Of a DNA stretch of 64,000 nt, positions 43,532-53,119 are shown piece after piece. Origin of the DNA: Stenotrophomonas sp. SAU14A_NAIMI4_5 (GTDB lineage: Bacteria; Pseudomonadota; Gammaproteobacteria; Xanthomonadales; Xanthomonadaceae); assembly GCF_003086795.1 (NCBI RefSeq), contig NZ_CP026003.1:143430-207429 (forward strand), written 5' to 3'. The notes under the pieces are model-generated. The model searched no databases. It saw nothing but the letters and a program-made list of their open reading frames with translations, and was not told the DNA's origin. The stretch's first letter is position 1. Each line of letters starts with the position of its first letter. The position numbers and the translations under genes are program-made.

Positions 43532-45604
43532 ATGCAAGACCAGATTCTCCAGGCCCTGCGCCAGAACGACACCGCACAGGCCGTGCAGCTGGCACAGGCG
43601 TGGGTGCACGATGAACCCGGCCAGGCCCAGGCCCACCGCTGGCTGGCGCTTGCGCTGCAGCAGCAGGGCCAGCCCGAGGCCGCGCAGGAACCCCTGCAGC
43701 AGGCGCTGCTGCTGGCCCCGGACGATGCACAGCTGCACCTGCAGCAGGCCGGCCTGCTGCTGGCCCTGCACCAGTTCGAGGGCGCCGACGAAGCGCTGCT
43801 GCGCACCACCGACCTCAACCCCAACGCCTTCGAGGCGTACCTGATGCAGGCCCATCTGGCTATTGGCCGCAACGACATCGACACCGCCGCACGCCAGGCC
43901 ACGCTGGCCGCCAAGCTGCAGCCGGAGCATCCGGAAGTGCTGGCGCTGCAGGGCATGGTGGCCCTGTACCGCGATGACGCCGACCGCGCGCTGCAGCTGC
44001 TGTCCGAAGCCGCCCGGCAGATGCCCGACGATCCGCGCGTGCTGTACGCCCTGGGTTCGGCCTACCAGGCCAAGGACATGCTGGCCTTTGCCGAGCAGGC
44101 CTTCCGCCGCGTGCTCGACATCAACCCGAAGATGACCAGCCTGCACGGCCTGGTGGTGCAGCTTGCGCTGCGCCAGGGCAACGTCGAGGCCGCCCACCAG
44201 CAGCTGCAGCAGGCGCTGCAGGTGCCGGGCCTGGATACGCCGGCGCTGCAGCGCCTCGGTGCCGAGATCGCCCTGCAGGCCGACCAGCCGATGCAGGCGC
44301 TGGAGCAGCTGCGGCCGATGCTGAAGGCCAACCCGGGCGACCGCCGCGTGGTCGAGCTGCTGCTGGCCTGCTGGCAGCGCCTGGGCCGCGAGGAAGAAGC
44401 CCGCGCCGACCTGGACGAGGTGCTGGCCGAGCAGCCGCAGCTGCCGCATCTGTGGCTGGCACGCCTGGCGCCGGAAGGCTTCGGCAGCCCGGGCGCGATT
44501 GCCGTGGCTGATCGCTGGATCGAGGCCATGCCCGAATTCGTCCCGGCCCTGGAAGCCCGCCTGCGCCTGCATGAAGCGGCCGGCGAAGCGGACGCCGTGG
44601 AGGCCCTGGCGGCCCGCATCGTCGCGCTGGAACCGGGCCGCATCAGTGGCGAAACCCGCCTGGTCGGCGCGCTGCTGGCGCGTGACCCGGCCGCCGCCGT
44701 TGCCCACGTGCAGGGCCTGGTCGACGCGGTGCCCGAGTCCCGTCGCCGCGAGCTGCGCACCTGGCTGGGCGAGGTGCAGGACCAGGCTGGCCAGCCGCGC
44801 GAAGCGCTGCGCACCTGGCTGGAGCTGCATGCCGAGCAGAACGCCGAGCGCCTGCCGCTGCCGCCGCAGGCCAAGGCACCGCCGAGCTGGCCCGACCTGG
44901 GCGAGGTCGATGCCGAAAGCGCTGCCTCCGCACCGATCTTCCTGTGGGGCGCGCCGGGCTCGGGCGTTGAACGCGTGGCGGTCACCTTCGCCGGGGCGAG
45001 CCCGGTGATGCGCAGCGACCGTTTCGCGCAGACCCCGCCGGATGACGCGTTCCAGAACTACTTCACCCTGCAGAAGCTCGCTTCCGGTGACCTCAGCCCC
45101 GAGGGACTGGTGAGCGGCTGGCGTGACACGCTGCGCCAGCGCGGCGTGCAGAACGACACCGTCATCGACTGGCTGCTGTGGTGGGACAACGCCCTGCTGT
45201 GGTCGCTGCGCCCGCACCTGCCGCAGGGCCGCCTCCTGGTGGTGCTGCGCGACCCGCGTGACATGCTGCTGGACTGGATCGCCTACGGCGCGCCGGCACC
45301 GTTCGCGGTCAACAACGTGGCCGAAGTGGCCGAGTGGCTGGCGCGTTCGATGGCCCAGGTGGCGACGCTGCACGAGCAGGATCTGTACCCGCACATGCTG
45401 ATGCGCATGGACGACGTGGGCGATGATCCGCGCGTGGTCGCCGGCATGCTGCAGGAGCTGTTCAACACCTCGATCCCGCCGGCCGAGCGCATCGGCCCGC
45501 CGCGTTTCCCGGCCGGCCACTGGCGCCGCTACACCGACGTGATGAGTGCAGCGTTCGATCTGTTGACCCCGGTCGCGGTGCGACTGGGCTATCCCGAAGC
45601 GTAA
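43532..45604 (+). CDS. TPR protein with C-terminal sulfotransferase-like domain
   Basis: 690 aa. The N-terminal 430 residues hold about ten tetratricopeptide-like repeats (for example AHRWLALALQQQGQPEAAQE; LYALGSAYQAKDMLAFAEQA). The C-terminal part resembles sulfotransferases: APIFLWGAPGSGVERVAV in the position of the PAPS loop, and LVVLRDPRDMLLDW. The classical RSGTT of the loop is replaced by GSGVE, so sulfate transfer may be lost or altered. No signal peptide. Confidence 0.82.
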   Translation: MQDQILQALRQNDTAQAVQLAQAWVHDEPGQAQAHRWLALALQQQGQPEAAQEPLQQALLLAPDDAQLHLQQAGLLLALHQFEGADEALLRTTDLNPNAFEAYLMQAHLAIGRNDIDTAARQATLAAKLQPEHPEVLALQGMVALYRDDADRALQLLSEAARQMPDDPRVLYALGSAYQAKDMLAFAEQAFRRVLDINPKMTSLHGLVVQLALRQGNVEAAHQQLQQALQVPGLDTPALQRLGAEIALQADQPMQALEQLRPMLKANPGDRRVVELLLACWQRLGREEEARADLDEVLAEQPQLPHLWLARLAPEGFGSPGAIAVADRWIEAMPEFVPALEARLRLHEAAGEADAVEALAARIVALEPGRISGETRLVGALLARDPAAAVAHVQGLVDAVPESRRRELRTWLGEVQDQAGQPREALRTWLELHAEQNAERLPLPPQAKAPPSWPDLGEVDAESAASAPIFLWGAPGSGVERVAVTFAGASPVMRSDRFAQTPPDDAFQNYFTLQKLASGDLSPEGLVSGWRDTLRQRGVQNDTVIDWLLWWDNALLWSLRPHLPQGRLLVVLRDPRDMLLDWIAYGAPAPFAVNNVAEVAEWLARSMAQVATLHEQDLYPHMLMRMDDVGDDPRVVAGMLQELFNTSIPPAERIGPPRFPAGHWRRYTDVMSAAFDLLTPVAVRLGYPEA

Positions 45605-45614
45605 GGAGCCCCCC

Positions 45615-46223
45615 ATGCAGCTGAGCAGCAACAGCATCACCGCCGGCGCGCCGATCGACCGCGAATTCGCGGCCGGTGATGCCGCTGGTTTCGCCCCGAA
45701 CCGCAACCCGCACCTGGCGTGGAGCGGCGTGCCCGATGGCACCCGCGCGTTCCTGCTGGTGTGCGTGGATCCGGACGTGCCGACCGTGCCCGACACGGTC
45801 GGCCGCAGCGACATGACCGTGCCGCGCGACCAGCCGCGTTGCGATTTCGTGCACTGGGTGATGGCCGATATCCCGGCGTCGGTGCACGAGATCGCCGCGG
45901 GCAGCTGCAGCGATGGCTTCGTCGCCAAGGGCAAGCCGGCACCGGCCGGCCCGGCGGGCAGCCGCCAGGGCGTGAACGACTTCACCGGCTGGTTTGCCGG
46001 CAACCCGGACATGGCCGGTGATTATCTCGGCTACGACGGCCCGTACCCGCCGTTCAACGACGAGCGCGTGCACCGCTACTTCTTCCGCGTGTTCGCGCTG
46101 GACGTGGCGACGCTGGACCTGCCGCAGCGCTTCACCGCCGCCGATGCCTACCGCGCCATGCACGGCCACGTGCTGGCCGAAGCCACGCTGCACGGCACGT
46201 ACACGCTGAACCCCGCGCTGTAA
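45615..46223 (+). CDS. YbhB/YbcL-type PEBP protein
   Basis: 202 aa. Phosphatidylethanolamine-binding family signature: ISxG-like NPHLAWSGVPDGTRAF, VDPDVP, DFVHWVMADI, YDGPYPPFNDERVHRYFF. No signal peptide. Ligand unknown. Ends the plus-strand run. Confidence 0.92.
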   Translation: MQLSSNSITAGAPIDREFAAGDAAGFAPNRNPHLAWSGVPDGTRAFLLVCVDPDVPTVPDTVGRSDMTVPRDQPRCDFVHWVMADIPASVHEIAAGSCSDGFVAKGKPAPAGPAGSRQGVNDFTGWFAGNPDMAGDYLGYDGPYPPFNDERVHRYFFRVFALDVATLDLPQRFTAADAYRAMHGHVLAEATLHGTYTLNPAL

Positions 46224-46233
46224 CGGCAATCCG

Positions 46234-46512
46234 GTAACGCCGGCCGCTGGCCGGCGTTGCTTTACTACTTTCTGTAGAGCCGAGCCATGCTCGGCTGCTT
46301 TCCACACAATCGAGCATGGCTCGACTCTACAAAGGCAAGCCGACTAGCAGTCGGCTCTACCAAAGCAGCCAAGCAATTATCGGCATTCAGGGCTTGCACC
46401 CTCCGGGTAGAGCCGGCCGCTGGCCGGCTGCATCGTGGGGTCGCTGCTGAAACGAAGAAGGGCGGCCCTGTGGCCGCCCTCCAGAAGCAAGCCGACTAGC
46501 AGTCGGCTCTAC
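46234..46512. repeat. Cluster of six SMAG-type REPs in a convergent intergenic region
   Basis: Elements at 46234-46258, 46274-46297, 46310-46330 (reverse), 46338-46360 (reverse), 46407-46430 and 46491-46512 (reverse). They have different stem sequences (GCCGGCC, CCGAGC, TCGAGC, CCGACT) but the same GTA(G) end. No gene is seen in this 305-bp spacer. Confidence 0.82.
46450..46480 (-). terminator. Rho-independent terminator of the META lipoprotein gene
   Basis: On the minus strand a hairpin GGGCGGCC-ACAG-GGCCGCCC is followed by TTCTTCGTTTC, 49 bases past the stop of the gene at 46529. Confidence 0.6.
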
Positions 46513-46528
46513 CACGCGTTGTTCGGCC

Positions 46529-47353
46529 TTACCGCTCGGTCGCCGACTCGACCACCATGTCCAGCACGTACGCCTGCGACGGCGCATCGGCCGGCGGGTT
46601 CTTCACCGCGAAGCGCTTCACGCGCACCACGTTGCGCACGCCGTCTTCGTGGGTGTAGCCCTCGATGCTGCCGTAGAAGTTCTCGAACTTGCCCGGCTCG
46701 CCCTGCTTCAGGCCCTTGTCGTCGAACTTCACCTCACGCACCTGCAGGCACTGGTAATCCGGAATCAGCGGGTGCGAGCACTTCTGGGTCTTCGCGGCCA
46801 CTTCCAGGAACACGGTTTCGCCCGGGCCGCCGTAGCGGGTCTCGGCGGTCGGTTCCGGTGCGAATACCAGCACGTCGCCCTTGCCGGTGGTCAGGGTCAG
46901 CGCGCCATCGGCACCCTGCGCGGCCTTCAGCTCGCCCTGCAGGCGGCTGGACACCGCTTCGTCCAGCGCCATCAGCGCCTTGTCGGTGCAGGCCATCATG
47001 GTCGACACCATCGCGCCCACCTTCAGCGTGCCGTTGTCGAGCGTGTAGCCACCGCCGAGGCGGTTGCAGGTGTTGCTCACCGACAGGCGGCCATCGGCGA
47101 AGTCCAGGGTGACCGGCTTGTCATCGCGGGCGAACAGCGCATCGATGCGCGTGCCATCGGCCGCGGTGGCCTGCTTCAGCAACCAGTGCTGGCTCTGCAG
47201 GCGCTGCGCATCCAGGTGCGCCAGCGTCTGCTGGTCGGCTGCCTTGGTGGCGGCCGGGGCCACGTCGTCGCCACCGGTGCCGGCCGGGGCCGGGGTCTGG
47301 CTGCAGGCGGCCAGCAGGGCCAGCGGGAGGAGCAGGGTGAGCGTGCGGTTCAT
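46529..47353 (-). CDS. META domain / DUF4377 lipoprotein
   Basis: 274 aa. Lipobox LLAACS. Two domains: an HslJ-like META domain (about residues 50-165; WLLKQATAADGTRI, LSVSNTCNRLGGGYTL, MACTDKALMALDEA) and a C-terminal DUF4377 domain (about 175-274; KCSHPLIPDYQCLQVREVKF, then NFYGSIEGYTHEDGVRNVVR). HslJ relates to novobiocin resistance and heat stress in E. coli, but the role of this fusion is unknown. Probably outer-membrane anchored. Confidence 0.88.
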   Translation of the reverse strand: MNRTLTLLLPLALLAACSQTPAPAGTGGDDVAPAATKAADQQTLAHLDAQRLQSQHWLLKQATAADGTRIDALFARDDKPVTLDFADGRLSVSNTCNRLGGGYTLDNGTLKVGAMVSTMMACTDKALMALDEAVSSRLQGELKAAQGADGALTLTTGKGDVLVFAPEPTAETRYGGPGETVFLEVAAKTQKCSHPLIPDYQCLQVREVKFDDKGLKQGEPGKFENFYGSIEGYTHEDGVRNVVRVKRFAVKNPPADAPSQAYVLDMVVESATER

Positions 47354-47427
47354 GGTGGTGAGTCTCCTTGAGGAACCTGGAAAAACGGGTCGGGACCGGG
47401 AATGGGGTTGCCCGGCCCCGGCGTTGT

Positions 47428-48222
47428 TCAGCTACCGGCAGGCAACCACAGCAGCAATGCGGCGCCCAGGGCGATGCGGTAAACGGCAAACGCGGTGAAC
47501 GTGTGCGACTTGATGTAGCCCATCAGCCACTTCACTACGACGAAGCCGGTGATGGCGGCGGCAACGAAGGCCACGCCGACGTCGGTCCAGTTCTCGCTGG
47601 CCAGGTTTCCTTCCTTGGCCAGTTCCAGGAAGGTGTAGGCGCTGGCGGCGAACATGGTGGGAATGCCCAGCAGGAACACGAACTCGGCGGCGGCCGCGCG
47701 GCGGCTCAGGCCCAGCAGCATGGCCAGGAAGATCGCCGAGGCCGAACGCGAGGTGCCGGGGAACACGCCGGCCACTACCTGCGCCAGGCCCACGCCGATC
47801 GCCACCGTCCAGGTCACCTGGTCACGGTCGGGCAGGCGCGCGGTATACGCCTCCACCAGCAGCATCCAGACGCCGCCGATGATCAGCGCCCAGGCCACCG
47901 GGCCCACGGTTTCCGGCAGCGACCAGCCGGCCTTGCGCACCACCAGGCCGACCACGGCAGTCACCAGGAAGGCCGCGCCCAGCTTGAACACGTACTCGCG
48001 GTTCTCGCGCTGGCCGAAGCCGGTGGCCAGCTGCAGCAGGCGCTGGCGGAACACCAGCACCACGGCCAGGATCGCGCCGGCCTGGATGATGATGTTGAAG
48101 AAGTCCGAACGCGCGCCCAGCCAGTGCTGGGCAATCAGCAGGTGGCCGGTGCTGGAGATCGGCAGGAATTCGGTGAGGCCTTCGAGGATGCCCAGCAACA
48201 GGGCGGAGAGCAGATCGGACAT
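47428..48222 (-). CDS. uppP: Undecaprenyl-diphosphatase UppP (BacA)
   Basis: 264 aa polytopic membrane protein that recycles undecaprenyl diphosphate to the monophosphate carrier for peptidoglycan synthesis; also a bacitracin resistance factor. Catalytic motifs EGLTEFLPISSTGHL near the N terminus and GVFPGTSRSASA are intact. The chosen ATG (48222) gives the family's normal length; the frame is open further upstream. Confidence 0.96.
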   Translation of the reverse strand: MSDLLSALLLGILEGLTEFLPISSTGHLLIAQHWLGARSDFFNIIIQAGAILAVVLVFRQRLLQLATGFGQRENREYVFKLGAAFLVTAVVGLVVRKAGWSLPETVGPVAWALIIGGVWMLLVEAYTARLPDRDQVTWTVAIGVGLAQVVAGVFPGTSRSASAIFLAMLLGLSRRAAAAEFVFLLGIPTMFAASAYTFLELAKEGNLASENWTDVGVAFVAAAITGFVVVKWLMGYIKSHTFTAFAVYRIALGAALLLWLPAGS

Positions 48223-48309
48223 GGGTGGAATGGGCGCCGGCAGCGGAAGGAAGAAGGTCGAGAGGATAGACGATCCCTGCCGCACCAAACGGGTGCGGAA
48301 GGGGATGCA

Positions 48310-48326
48310 TGCACCCCTTTGGTGCG
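48310..48326. promoter_or_regulatory. Probable NtrC enhancer site upstream of glnA
   Basis: TGCACCCCTTTGGTGCG matches the NtrC consensus TGCACY-N5-GGTGCA except at the last base. It lies about 64 bases before the sigma-54 element. Confidence 0.7.
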
Positions 48327-48389
48327 CACCGCTGTGCACCGCGCCGGGGCGCTCTGTTTGAAATCAACGACTTGCGTTCTCGAAAAAGT

Positions 48390-48405
48390 TGGCACGGTCA
48401 TTGCT
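48390..48405 (+). promoter_or_regulatory. Sigma-54 promoter of glnA
   Basis: TGGCACGGTCATTGCT gives the -24 GG and -12 GC with the required ten-base spacing. Transcription would begin about 31 bases before the glnA ATG. Confidence 0.85.
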
Positions 48406-48446
48406 CTACCTCAAGCAGGCATTCATCCCCATCCGAGGTCGTACCG

Positions 48447-49856
48447 ATGTCCGTGGAAAACGTTGAGAAGCTGATCAAGGACAACCAGATCGAGTTCGTC
48501 GATCTGCGTTTCGTGGATATGCGTGGCGTCGAGCAGCACGTCACCTTCCCGGTCAGCATCATCGAACCGTCGCTGTTCGAAGAAGGCAAGATGTTCGACG
48601 GCAGCTCCATCGCCGGCTGGAAGGGCATCAACGAGTCGGACATGGTCCTGCTGCCGGACCCGGCCAGCGCCTATGTCGATCCGTTCTACGCCGATCCGAC
48701 CATCGTCATCAGCTGCGACATCCTCGACCCGGCCACCATGCAGCCGTACGGCCGTTGCCCGCGCGGCATCGCCAAGCGCGCCGAGGCCTACCTGAAGTCC
48801 TCCGGCATCGCCGAAACCGCGTTCTTCGGCCCGGAGCCGGAATTCTTCATCTTCGATTCGGTCCGTTTCGCCAATGAAATGGGCAACACCTTCTTCAAGG
48901 TCGATTCGGAAGAAGCTGCCTGGAACAGCGGTGCCAAGTACGACGGCGCCAACAGCGGCTACCGTCCGGGCGTGAAGGGGGGTTACTTCCCCGTTCCGCC
49001 GACCGACACCCTGCACGACCTGCGCGCTGAAATGTGCAAGACCCTGGAACAGGTCGGCATCGAAGTGGAAGTGCAGCACCACGAAGTCGCCACCGCCGGC
49101 CAGTGCGAGATCGGCACCAAGTTCAGCACCCTGGTGCAGAAGGCCGACGAACTGCTGCGCATGAAGTACGTCATCAAGAACGTGGCGCACCGCAACGGCA
49201 AGACCGTCACCTTCATGCCCAAGCCGATCGTCGGTGACAACGGCAGCGGCATGCACGTGCACCAGTCGCTGTCCAAGGGCGGTACCAACCTGTTCTCCGG
49301 TGACGGCTACGGCGGCCTGAGCCAGCTGGCGCTGTGGTACATCGGCGGCATCTTCAAGCACGCCAAGGCCATCAACGCCTTCGCCAACTCGGGCACCAAC
49401 AGCTACAAGCGCCTGGTGCCGGGCTTCGAAGCCCCGGTCATGCTGGCCTACTCGGCCCGCAACCGTTCGGCCTCGTGCCGCATTCCGTGGGTGTCCAACC
49501 CGAAGGCGCGCCGCATTGAAATGCGCTTCCCCGATCCGATCCAGTCGGGCTACCTGACCTTCACCGCGCTGATGATGGCCGGCCTGGACGGCATCAAGAA
49601 CCAGATCGACCCGGGCGCACCGAGCGACAAGGATCTGTACGACCTGCCGCCGGAAGAAGAGAAGCTGATCCCGCAGGTCTGCTCCTCGCTGGACCAGGCC
49701 CTGGAAGCGCTGGACAAGGACCGCGAGTTCCTCAAGGCCGGCGGCGTGATGAGCGATGACTTCATCGACGGCTACATCGCGCTGAAGATGCAGGAAGTGA
49801 CCAAGTTCCGCGCGGCGACCCACCCGCTGGAATACCAGCTGTACTACGCCAACTGA
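48447..49856 (+). CDS. glnA: Glutamine synthetase type I
   Basis: 469 aa. Converts glutamate and ammonia to glutamine with ATP. Family motifs: [53 protein letters not shown]. The adenylylation Tyr is present in [10 protein letters not shown] (about residue 398), so activity should be controlled by the adenylyltransferase. ATG at 48447 has GAGG upstream. A sigma-54 promoter and NtrC site lie ahead of it. PII and amtB follow. Confidence 0.98.
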   Translation: MSVENVEKLIKDNQIEFVDLRFVDMRGVEQHVTFPVSIIEPSLFEEGKMFDGSSIAGWKGINESDMVLLPDPASAYVDPFYADPTIVISCDILDPATMQPYGRCPRGIAKRAEAYLKSSGIAETAFFGPEPEFFIFDSVRFANEMGNTFFKVDSEEAAWNSGAKYDGANSGYRPGVKGGYFPVPPTDTLHDLRAEMCKTLEQVGIEVEVQHHEVATAGQCEIGTKFSTLVQKADELLRMKYVIKNVAHRNGKTVTFMPKPIVGDNGSGMHVHQSLSKGGTNLFSGDGYGGLSQLALWYIGGIFKHAKAINAFANSGTNSYKRLVPGFEAPVMLAYSARNRSASCRIPWVSNPKARRIEMRFPDPIQSGYLTFTALMMAGLDGIKNQIDPGAPSDKDLYDLPPEEEKLIPQVCSSLDQALEALDKDREFLKAGGVMSDDFIDGYIALKMQEVTKFRAATHPLEYQLYYAN

Positions 49857-50543
<687 letters not shown>

Positions 50544-50565
50544 CCCCTTCCGGAGACTCCCCCAA

Positions 50566-51993
50566 ATGAAGATGCGCCTTCTCACCGGGTGGCAAGCCCG
50601 GTTCCATCTCGTGTGCCTGTTGATGCTGCTCAGCGCGCTCGCCGCCGGTGCCTGGCCGGGCACTGCCAACGCCCAGGCCCAGGTCTCGCCGCTGCCCAGC
50701 GAAACCGTCGCGGTCGAGCCGCTGCAGGCTCCGGTGGCCGCGGCACCGGTTGCCGCCGAAGCCGCCGCGCCGGCCTTCGACCACGGCGACGTCGCCTGGA
50801 TGCTGACCTCCACCCTGCTGGTGCTGCTGATGGTGGTGCCGGGCCTGGCTCTGTTCTACGGCGGCCTGGTGCGTTCGAAGAACGTGCTGTCGGTGCTCAG
50901 CCAGATCCTGGTGGTGTTCTCGCTGGTGCTGCTGCTGTGGGTGTCCTACGGCTACAGCGCGGTGTTCAGTGCGGGCAATCCGTTCTTCGGCTCATTCACC
51001 GAGTTCGCCTTCCTGAAGGGCTTCACCCCTGATTCGGTCGGCAACACGCCCATCAAGGGCCTGCCGGATTATCTGTTCGTCGCCTTCCAGTCGACCTTCG
51101 CCGGCATCACCACCGCGCTGATCGTCGGCGCCTTCGCCGAACGCATCAAGTTCCGCGCGGTGCTGCTGTTCTCGGCGCTGTGGTTCACCCTCAGCTACAT
51201 CCCGATGGCGCACATCGTCTGGGGTGGCGGTTACCTGGGTGAAATGGGCGCGATCGATTTCGCCGGTGGCACCGTGGTGCACATCAACGCGGGCGTCGCC
51301 GGCCTGGTTGGCGCGTGGTTCCTCGGCAAGCGCCTGGGCTATGGCCAGACCGCGCTGAAGCCGCACAACGTGCCGTTCACCTACATCGGCGCGATGCTGC
51401 TGTGGGTGGGCTGGTTCGGCTTCAACGCCGGCTCGGCCGCTGCGGCCGACACCGTCGCTTCGCTGGCCTTCCTCAACACCGTGCTGGCCACTGCTGCGGC
51501 GGTGCTGGGCTGGACGCTCACCGAAGCGATCACCAAGGGCAAGCCGTCGGCACTGGGTGCAGCGTCGGGTGCGGTGGCCGGCCTGGTCGGCATCACCCCG
51601 GCCTGCGGCACCGTGGGCCCGCTGGGCGCCATCGTCATCGGCCTGGTCGCCGGTGTGGTCTGCGTGTGGGGCGTCACCGGCCTGAAGCGCCTGCTGAAGG
51701 TGGACGACACCGCCGACGTGTTCGGTGTGCACGGCGTCGGCGGCATCGTCGGTGCCATCCTCACCGGTGTGTTCAGCGCGCAGTCGCTGGGCGGCACCAA
51801 GGCCGATCTGGATATCGGCCACCAGGTGTGGGTGCAGGTGGTCAGCGTCGGCCTCACCGTGGTCTGGTCGGCGGTGGTCACCGCGGCCATCCTGCTGCTG
51901 GTGAAGGTGGTGGTCGGCCTGCGCGTGACCGAAGAGGCCGAACGTACCGGCCTGGATGTCACCTCGCACGGCGAATCGGCCTACGAGGCCTGA
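50566..51993 (+). CDS. amtB: Ammonium transporter AmtB
   Basis: 475 aa. Signal peptide (about 1-36), then an Ala/Pro-rich linker, then 11 membrane helices. Conserved Amt elements: DVAWMLTSTLLVLLMVVPGL, ALFYGGLVRSKN, the pore His in VHINAGVAGLVG and FGVHGVGGIVGAI, GWFGFNAGSA. CGGAG ribosome site. Forms the glnK-amtB pair in which PII closes the channel. 22 bases after glnK. Confidence 0.97.
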   Translation: MKMRLLTGWQARFHLVCLLMLLSALAAGAWPGTANAQAQVSPLPSETVAVEPLQAPVAAAPVAAEAAAPAFDHGDVAWMLTSTLLVLLMVVPGLALFYGGLVRSKNVLSVLSQILVVFSLVLLLWVSYGYSAVFSAGNPFFGSFTEFAFLKGFTPDSVGNTPIKGLPDYLFVAFQSTFAGITTALIVGAFAERIKFRAVLLFSALWFTLSYIPMAHIVWGGGYLGEMGAIDFAGGTVVHINAGVAGLVGAWFLGKRLGYGQTALKPHNVPFTYIGAMLLWVGWFGFNAGSAAAADTVASLAFLNTVLATAAAVLGWTLTEAITKGKPSALGAASGAVAGLVGITPACGTVGPLGAIVIGLVAGVVCVWGVTGLKRLLKVDDTADVFGVHGVGGIVGAILTGVFSAQSLGGTKADLDIGHQVWVQVVSVGLTVVWSAVVTAAILLLVKVVVGLRVTEEAERTGLDVTSHGESAYEA

Positions 51994-52038
51994 GGTAACG
52001 GCGGGCAGCCTTCTGCCCTTGCGGGTGCCATGAGCCCT

Positions 52039-52276
52039 GGTGGGTGCCGACCGTTGGTCGGCACTCCCCCTCGGCCCTCTGTTCTGGTGGGGGCCATGAG
52101 TTCTGGTGGGTGCCGACCGTTGGCCGGCACTCCCCTTGCCCTGGTGGGTACCGACCGTTGGTCGGTACTCCCCTTGCCCTGGTGGGTACCGACCGTTGGT
52201 CGGTACTCCCCTTGCCCTGGTGGGTACCGACCGTTGGTCGGTACCGCGTCATGCATCGTACCGCGTCATGCATCGT
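52039..52276 (+). repeat. Tandem hairpin array, 38-bp period, plus a 17-bp duplication
   Basis: Hairpins GGTGGGTGCCGACC...GGTCGGCAC at 52039, then four units starting at 52105, 52143, 52181 and 52219, exactly 38 bp apart. The last three have TACC/GGTA in the stem in place of TGCC/GGCA. Directly after come two copies of ACCGCGTCATGCATCGT (52243-52259 and 52260-52276). No gene lies in this 310-bp spacer. Confidence 0.9.
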
Positions 52277-52303
52277 CGCGTGTGATCGCGCACAATCAAG
52301 CGC

Positions 52304-53050
52304 ATGCACCCGATCCGCACCCCCCTGATGCTCTCGGCCTGCCTGCTGCTGGCCGCCTGTGCTTCCGCGCCGCAGGAAAGCCGCAATCCGCTGGCTACCT
52401 GGGTGCCTTCGCCAAACCAGAACGCGCGCGATCCGGTCGTCATCGTCATCCACCACACCGAACAGGATTCGGTGCAGCAGAGCCTGCACACGCTGCGCAC
52501 CGCCAACAGCGGCGGCCGGGTCAGTGCGCACTACCTCATCGGTGCCGATGGCCACCGCTACCAGCTGGTCAGCGACGAGCGCCGCGCCTGGCATGCCGGC
52601 TCCGGCCGCTGGGGCACCATCACCGATCTCAACTCGGCCTCCATCGGCATCGAGCTGGACAACAACGGCAGCACGCCGTTCACGCCCGCGCAGATCGCAT
52701 CGCTGATCCTGCTGCTGCGTGACCTCACCGAGCGCCTGAACATCCCGCCGCGGCAGGTGATCGGCCACGCCGATCTCGCGCCGACGCGCAAGGCCGACCC
52801 CAGCCGCTTCTTCCCTTGGCAGCAGCTGGCCGAGGCCGGCTTCGGTGTATGGCCGCGTGCCAGCGATGGCCCCGCACCGGACGGTTTCGATGCGTGGAAT
52901 GCGATGGCGCGTTTCGGTTACCCGATGGAGGATCGCGAAGCGGCCGTCGCCGCCTTCCATCGCCGCTTCCGCGGCAGTGACGACCTGCCGAAGATGCTGG
53001 ACGCCGAAGACGCGCGCATCCTGCATTCGCTGCTGCTGCAGACGCCGTAG
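52304..53050 (+). CDS. N-acetylmuramoyl-L-alanine amidase lipoprotein (AmiD-like)
   Basis: 248 aa. Lipobox LLAACAS. Amidase_2 zinc-ligand positions: VIVIHHTEQDS, the ISAHYL-like VSAHYLIGADGHRYQLV, WHAG, and HADLAPTRKADPS. Cuts the lactyl-L-Ala bond of peptidoglycan or recycles anhydro fragments from the outer membrane. Adjacent to the MltA lytic transglycosylase gene, a functionally related partner. Confidence 0.93.
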   Translation: MHPIRTPLMLSACLLLAACASAPQESRNPLATWVPSPNQNARDPVVIVIHHTEQDSVQQSLHTLRTANSGGRVSAHYLIGADGHRYQLVSDERRAWHAGSGRWGTITDLNSASIGIELDNNGSTPFTPAQIASLILLLRDLTERLNIPPRQVIGHADLAPTRKADPSRFFPWQQLAEAGFGVWPRASDGPAPDGFDAWNAMARFGYPMEDREAAVAAFHRRFRGSDDLPKMLDAEDARILHSLLLQTP

Positions 53051-53119
53051 CCTGAACACCCGCCGGGCGCGCCCGGCACAAGGTTGCCGGGCCACCATCG
53101 GCCCCACTACATTGCGACG

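Noticed and set aside
52105..52244. CRISPR-like 38-bp periodicity
   Set aside because: There are no distinct spacers; the full unit including the linker is repeated.
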